A stretch of 64,000 nt of DNA from Flaviramulus sp. BrNp1-15 (lineage in GTDB: Bacteria; Bacteroidota; Bacteroidia; Flavobacteriales; Flavobacteriaceae): assembly GCF_022259695.1 (NCBI RefSeq), contig NZ_CP092099.1:2154471-2218470 (forward strand), read 5' to 3'. A program made the position numbers and the translations under genes. Below the pieces are notes generated by a model. The model worked only from the letters and a program-made list of their open reading frames with translations. It did not search any database and was not told the DNA's origin. The first letter of the stretch is position 1. Every line of letters begins with the position of its first letter. This document shows, in pieces, positions 62,627-64,000 of the stretch.

Positions 62627-63434
62627 AACCGTAATAATTACAGGAAGTACTGACGGAATAGGAAAATTAACAGCTTTAAAGCTAGCAAAAGAAGGTCATA
62701 CAGTGTACGTTCATGGTAGGAGTGAAGCTAAAGTAAATTCAGTTATCAAAGACATAAAAGAAGCTTCAAATAACCAAAATATTAAAGGTTTAGTTGCTGA
62801 TTTTTCAGATTTAAAAGCAGTTTCAAAACTAGCGGAACAGATAAAAAATGAAATTCCAAAAATTGATGTGTTAATCAATAATGCAGGTATTTTAAAAAGC
62901 AAAACAGCACAAAATGAAGATGGATTAGATATTCGTTTGGTTGTAAACTATTTAGCGCCTTATGTACTGACTAATGCTATACTTCCAATTATAAAAAATG
63001 CAGAAGCACCAAGAATTATAAATTTAAGTTCTGCTGCTCAAACACCAGTTTCAGAAGCTGTTTTATTAGGTAGAGAACAAGTTTCCGAGAATAATAGTTA
63101 CGCACAAAGCAAGTTAGCTTTGACCATGTGGAGTTTTAATTTAGCCAAACAAGAACCTAATATTTCGGTAATTGCTGTAAATCCTGGGTCCTTATTAAAT
63201 ACTAAAATGGTGGCAGAAGCTTACGGGCAACATTGGTCTCCTGTAGAAAAAGGTGTAGATATACTTTACGATTTAGCATTATTAGAGCAATATAAAAACG
63301 ATTCTGGTAAATATTTTGATAATGACAAAGGGCATTTCTCGTCAGCACATGCCGACGCCTATAGCCATGAAAAAATCAATAATTTATTAGCGCTAACGGA
63401 TAGTTTGTTGGTTAAAAAGAATTTAGCAACTTAA
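62619..63434 (+). CDS. Short-chain dehydrogenase/reductase
   Basis: A 271-residue SDR: the Rossmann loop TGSTDGIGKLTALKLAKEGH, NNAGI in VLINNAGILKSKT, the active site Ser in INLSSAAQTP and Tyr-x-x-x-Lys in SYAQSKLALTMWSFNLAK. PG motif as AVNPGSLLNTKM. It is complete and should reduce a carbonyl with NADPH. The start overlaps the LLM gene by 8 bp. Third gene of the HxlR operon, so probably part of the same detoxification path for quinones or aldehydes. Confidence 0.92.
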   Translation: MNKTVIITGSTDGIGKLTALKLAKEGHTVYVHGRSEAKVNSVIKDIKEASNNQNIKGLVADFSDLKAVSKLAEQIKNEIPKIDVLINNAGILKSKTAQNEDGLDIRLVVNYLAPYVLTNAILPIIKNAEAPRIINLSSAAQTPVSEAVLLGREQVSENNSYAQSKLALTMWSFNLAKQEPNISVIAVNPGSLLNTKMVAEAYGQHWSPVEKGVDILYDLALLEQYKNDSGKYFDNDKGHFSSAHADAYSHEKINNLLALTDSLLVKKNLAT

Positions 63435-63534
63435 AATCAATTCATCCATACTATTTTACAATTCAGTAACTTACAATTTCTTTTTGCTACAACCCTAAAT
63501 ATATTTGTAGCAGAAATTATTGTATTACAGAATA

Positions 63535-64000
63535 ATGAAACATACCAAACCAAAGCCTAGTAAAGGAAAACAAATTTTTAGAATCGTATTATTTGCGGGA
63601 ACGTTCATTTCCTTATGGTTCGTCCCTTGGATTTTAGTAAAAGCATGGATATTACCACTACCAGATTCTGTTCAAGAACAAGTTGATCAAACCTTAAGTT
63701 ATGGTTTTGATGGTGTTATTGTATATGTAGATGAAGCCGGAAAACCACCAGCATTCTATGCAGCTGGTTATCATAACCGAGAACAAAAAATACCTGCTAA
63801 TCCTAAGGCGTTATTCAAAATAGCAAGTATAAGCAAGCTTTACGTGGCAGTTGCTATCACTAAATTAGCGCATAATAATCAATTGTCATTAGATAAAACA
63901 GTAGCTGATTACTTTCCTGAACTCGTAGGAAGAATAGAAAATGCAGATGAAATTACCTTACGAATGATGGTACAACACAGAAGCGGTATTCCAAATTTTA
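63535..64000 (+). CDS. Serine hydrolase (class C beta-lactamase/PBP4* fold), C-terminus cut by window edge
   Basis: From the ATG at 63535 the frame stays open to the last base. The visible 155 residues begin MKHTKPKPSKGKQIFRIVLF with one TM helix (IVLFAGTFISLWFVPWILV). The beta-lactamase family Ser-x-x-Lys appears as KIASISKLYVAVAITKLAH, followed by NNQLSLDKTVADYFPEL and LRMMVQHRSGIPNF (the usual L-L-x-H-x-S-G-I). It is a D-Ala peptidase or esterase more likely than a resistance enzyme. Extends beyond the window. Confidence 0.88.
   Translation, partial: MKHTKPKPSKGKQIFRIVLFAGTFISLWFVPWILVKAWILPLPDSVQEQVDQTLSYGFDGVIVYVDEAGKPPAFYAAGYHNREQKIPANPKALFKIASISKLYVAVAITKLAHNNQLSLDKTVADYFPELVGRIENADEITLRMMVQHRSGIPNF

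Noticed and set aside
1-64000. rRNA, tRNA, CRISPR arrays, IS elements, prophage or integrase genes
   Set aside because: No transposase or integrase motif, regular spacer array or cloverleaf-like sequence was recognised while reading; small RNAs cannot be ruled out by eye.

Overview
The window is AT-rich and almost fully coding. It looks like the chromosome of a flavobacterium (Bacteroidota, Flavobacteriaceae). The reasons are the Bacteroidota-style promoters (TTG or TTTG, then TAnnTTTG), weak Shine-Dalgarno signals, many SPII lipoproteins, and typical families of the group: a fused AK-HSD ThrA, an E1 alpha/beta fusion, DUF4251, DUF1835, DUF5060/DUF4038 glycosidases, TPR histidine kinases and an EF-G paralogue. 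No rRNA, tRNA, IS element, prophage or CRISPR array was seen.

Layout, left half. 1-4.5 kb is a minus-strand thrA-thrB-thrC operon, preceded by an unannotated Thr/Ile-rich leader peptide with mutually exclusive hairpins, that is, a transcription attenuator. 4.6-6.2 kb is nnr (NAD(P)HX repair). 6.2-11.8 kb is a minus-strand run: TlpA-like lipoprotein, solute-binding-like protein, nucleoside phosphorylase, DUF1835, SUI1/eIF1-like, SRPBCC and 2OG oxygenase. 11.9-14.9 kb holds an E1 alpha/beta fusion, a 3D-domain lipoprotein and ExbD. 14.9-15.66 kb looks empty but holds three tandem tiny basic-peptide ORFs. 15.7-25 kb carries an aldo/keto reductase, an S9 peptidase, a helicase, a cold-shock protein, two EamA transporters and a GT9. 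25-28.6 kb is a Crp/Fnr regulator followed by a detoxification operon (GlcG, Old Yellow Enzyme, dienelactone hydrolase, OsmC), with a dyad placed like an activator site.

Layout, right half. 28.7-34.5 kb: DUF4251, GH2, a degenerate intradiol-dioxygenase-like protein, an AEC transporter and a TIG/YCF48 lipoprotein. 34.6-38.4 kb: TPR histidine kinase, LuxR-type response regulator and metallophosphatase. 38.5-42 kb: AraC regulator, DUF5367, NmrA protein, small ORFs and a frameshifted membrane gene. 42-46 kb: hexose-phosphate kinase, dodecin, then methyltransferase-archease-RtcB (RNA repair). 46-49.1 kb: two secreted carbohydrate-related proteins. 49.3-51.4 kb: an EF-G paralogue lacking the catalytic His. 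51.6-54.9 kb: a membrane-anchored TPR-HTH regulator and two unknowns. 55-57 kb: an ars operon. 57.3-60.2 kb: an unrecognised cassette of a secreted protein, an astacin-like protease and a membrane coiled-coil protein. 60.4-63.4 kb: HxlR divergent from nitroreductase-LLM oxidoreductase-SDR, with two matching operators. The window ends inside a serine hydrolase.

Overall this is core metabolism mixed with stress and detoxification modules. The most novel-looking items are the thr attenuator, the tandem micro-peptides, the degenerate enzymes and the protease cassette.
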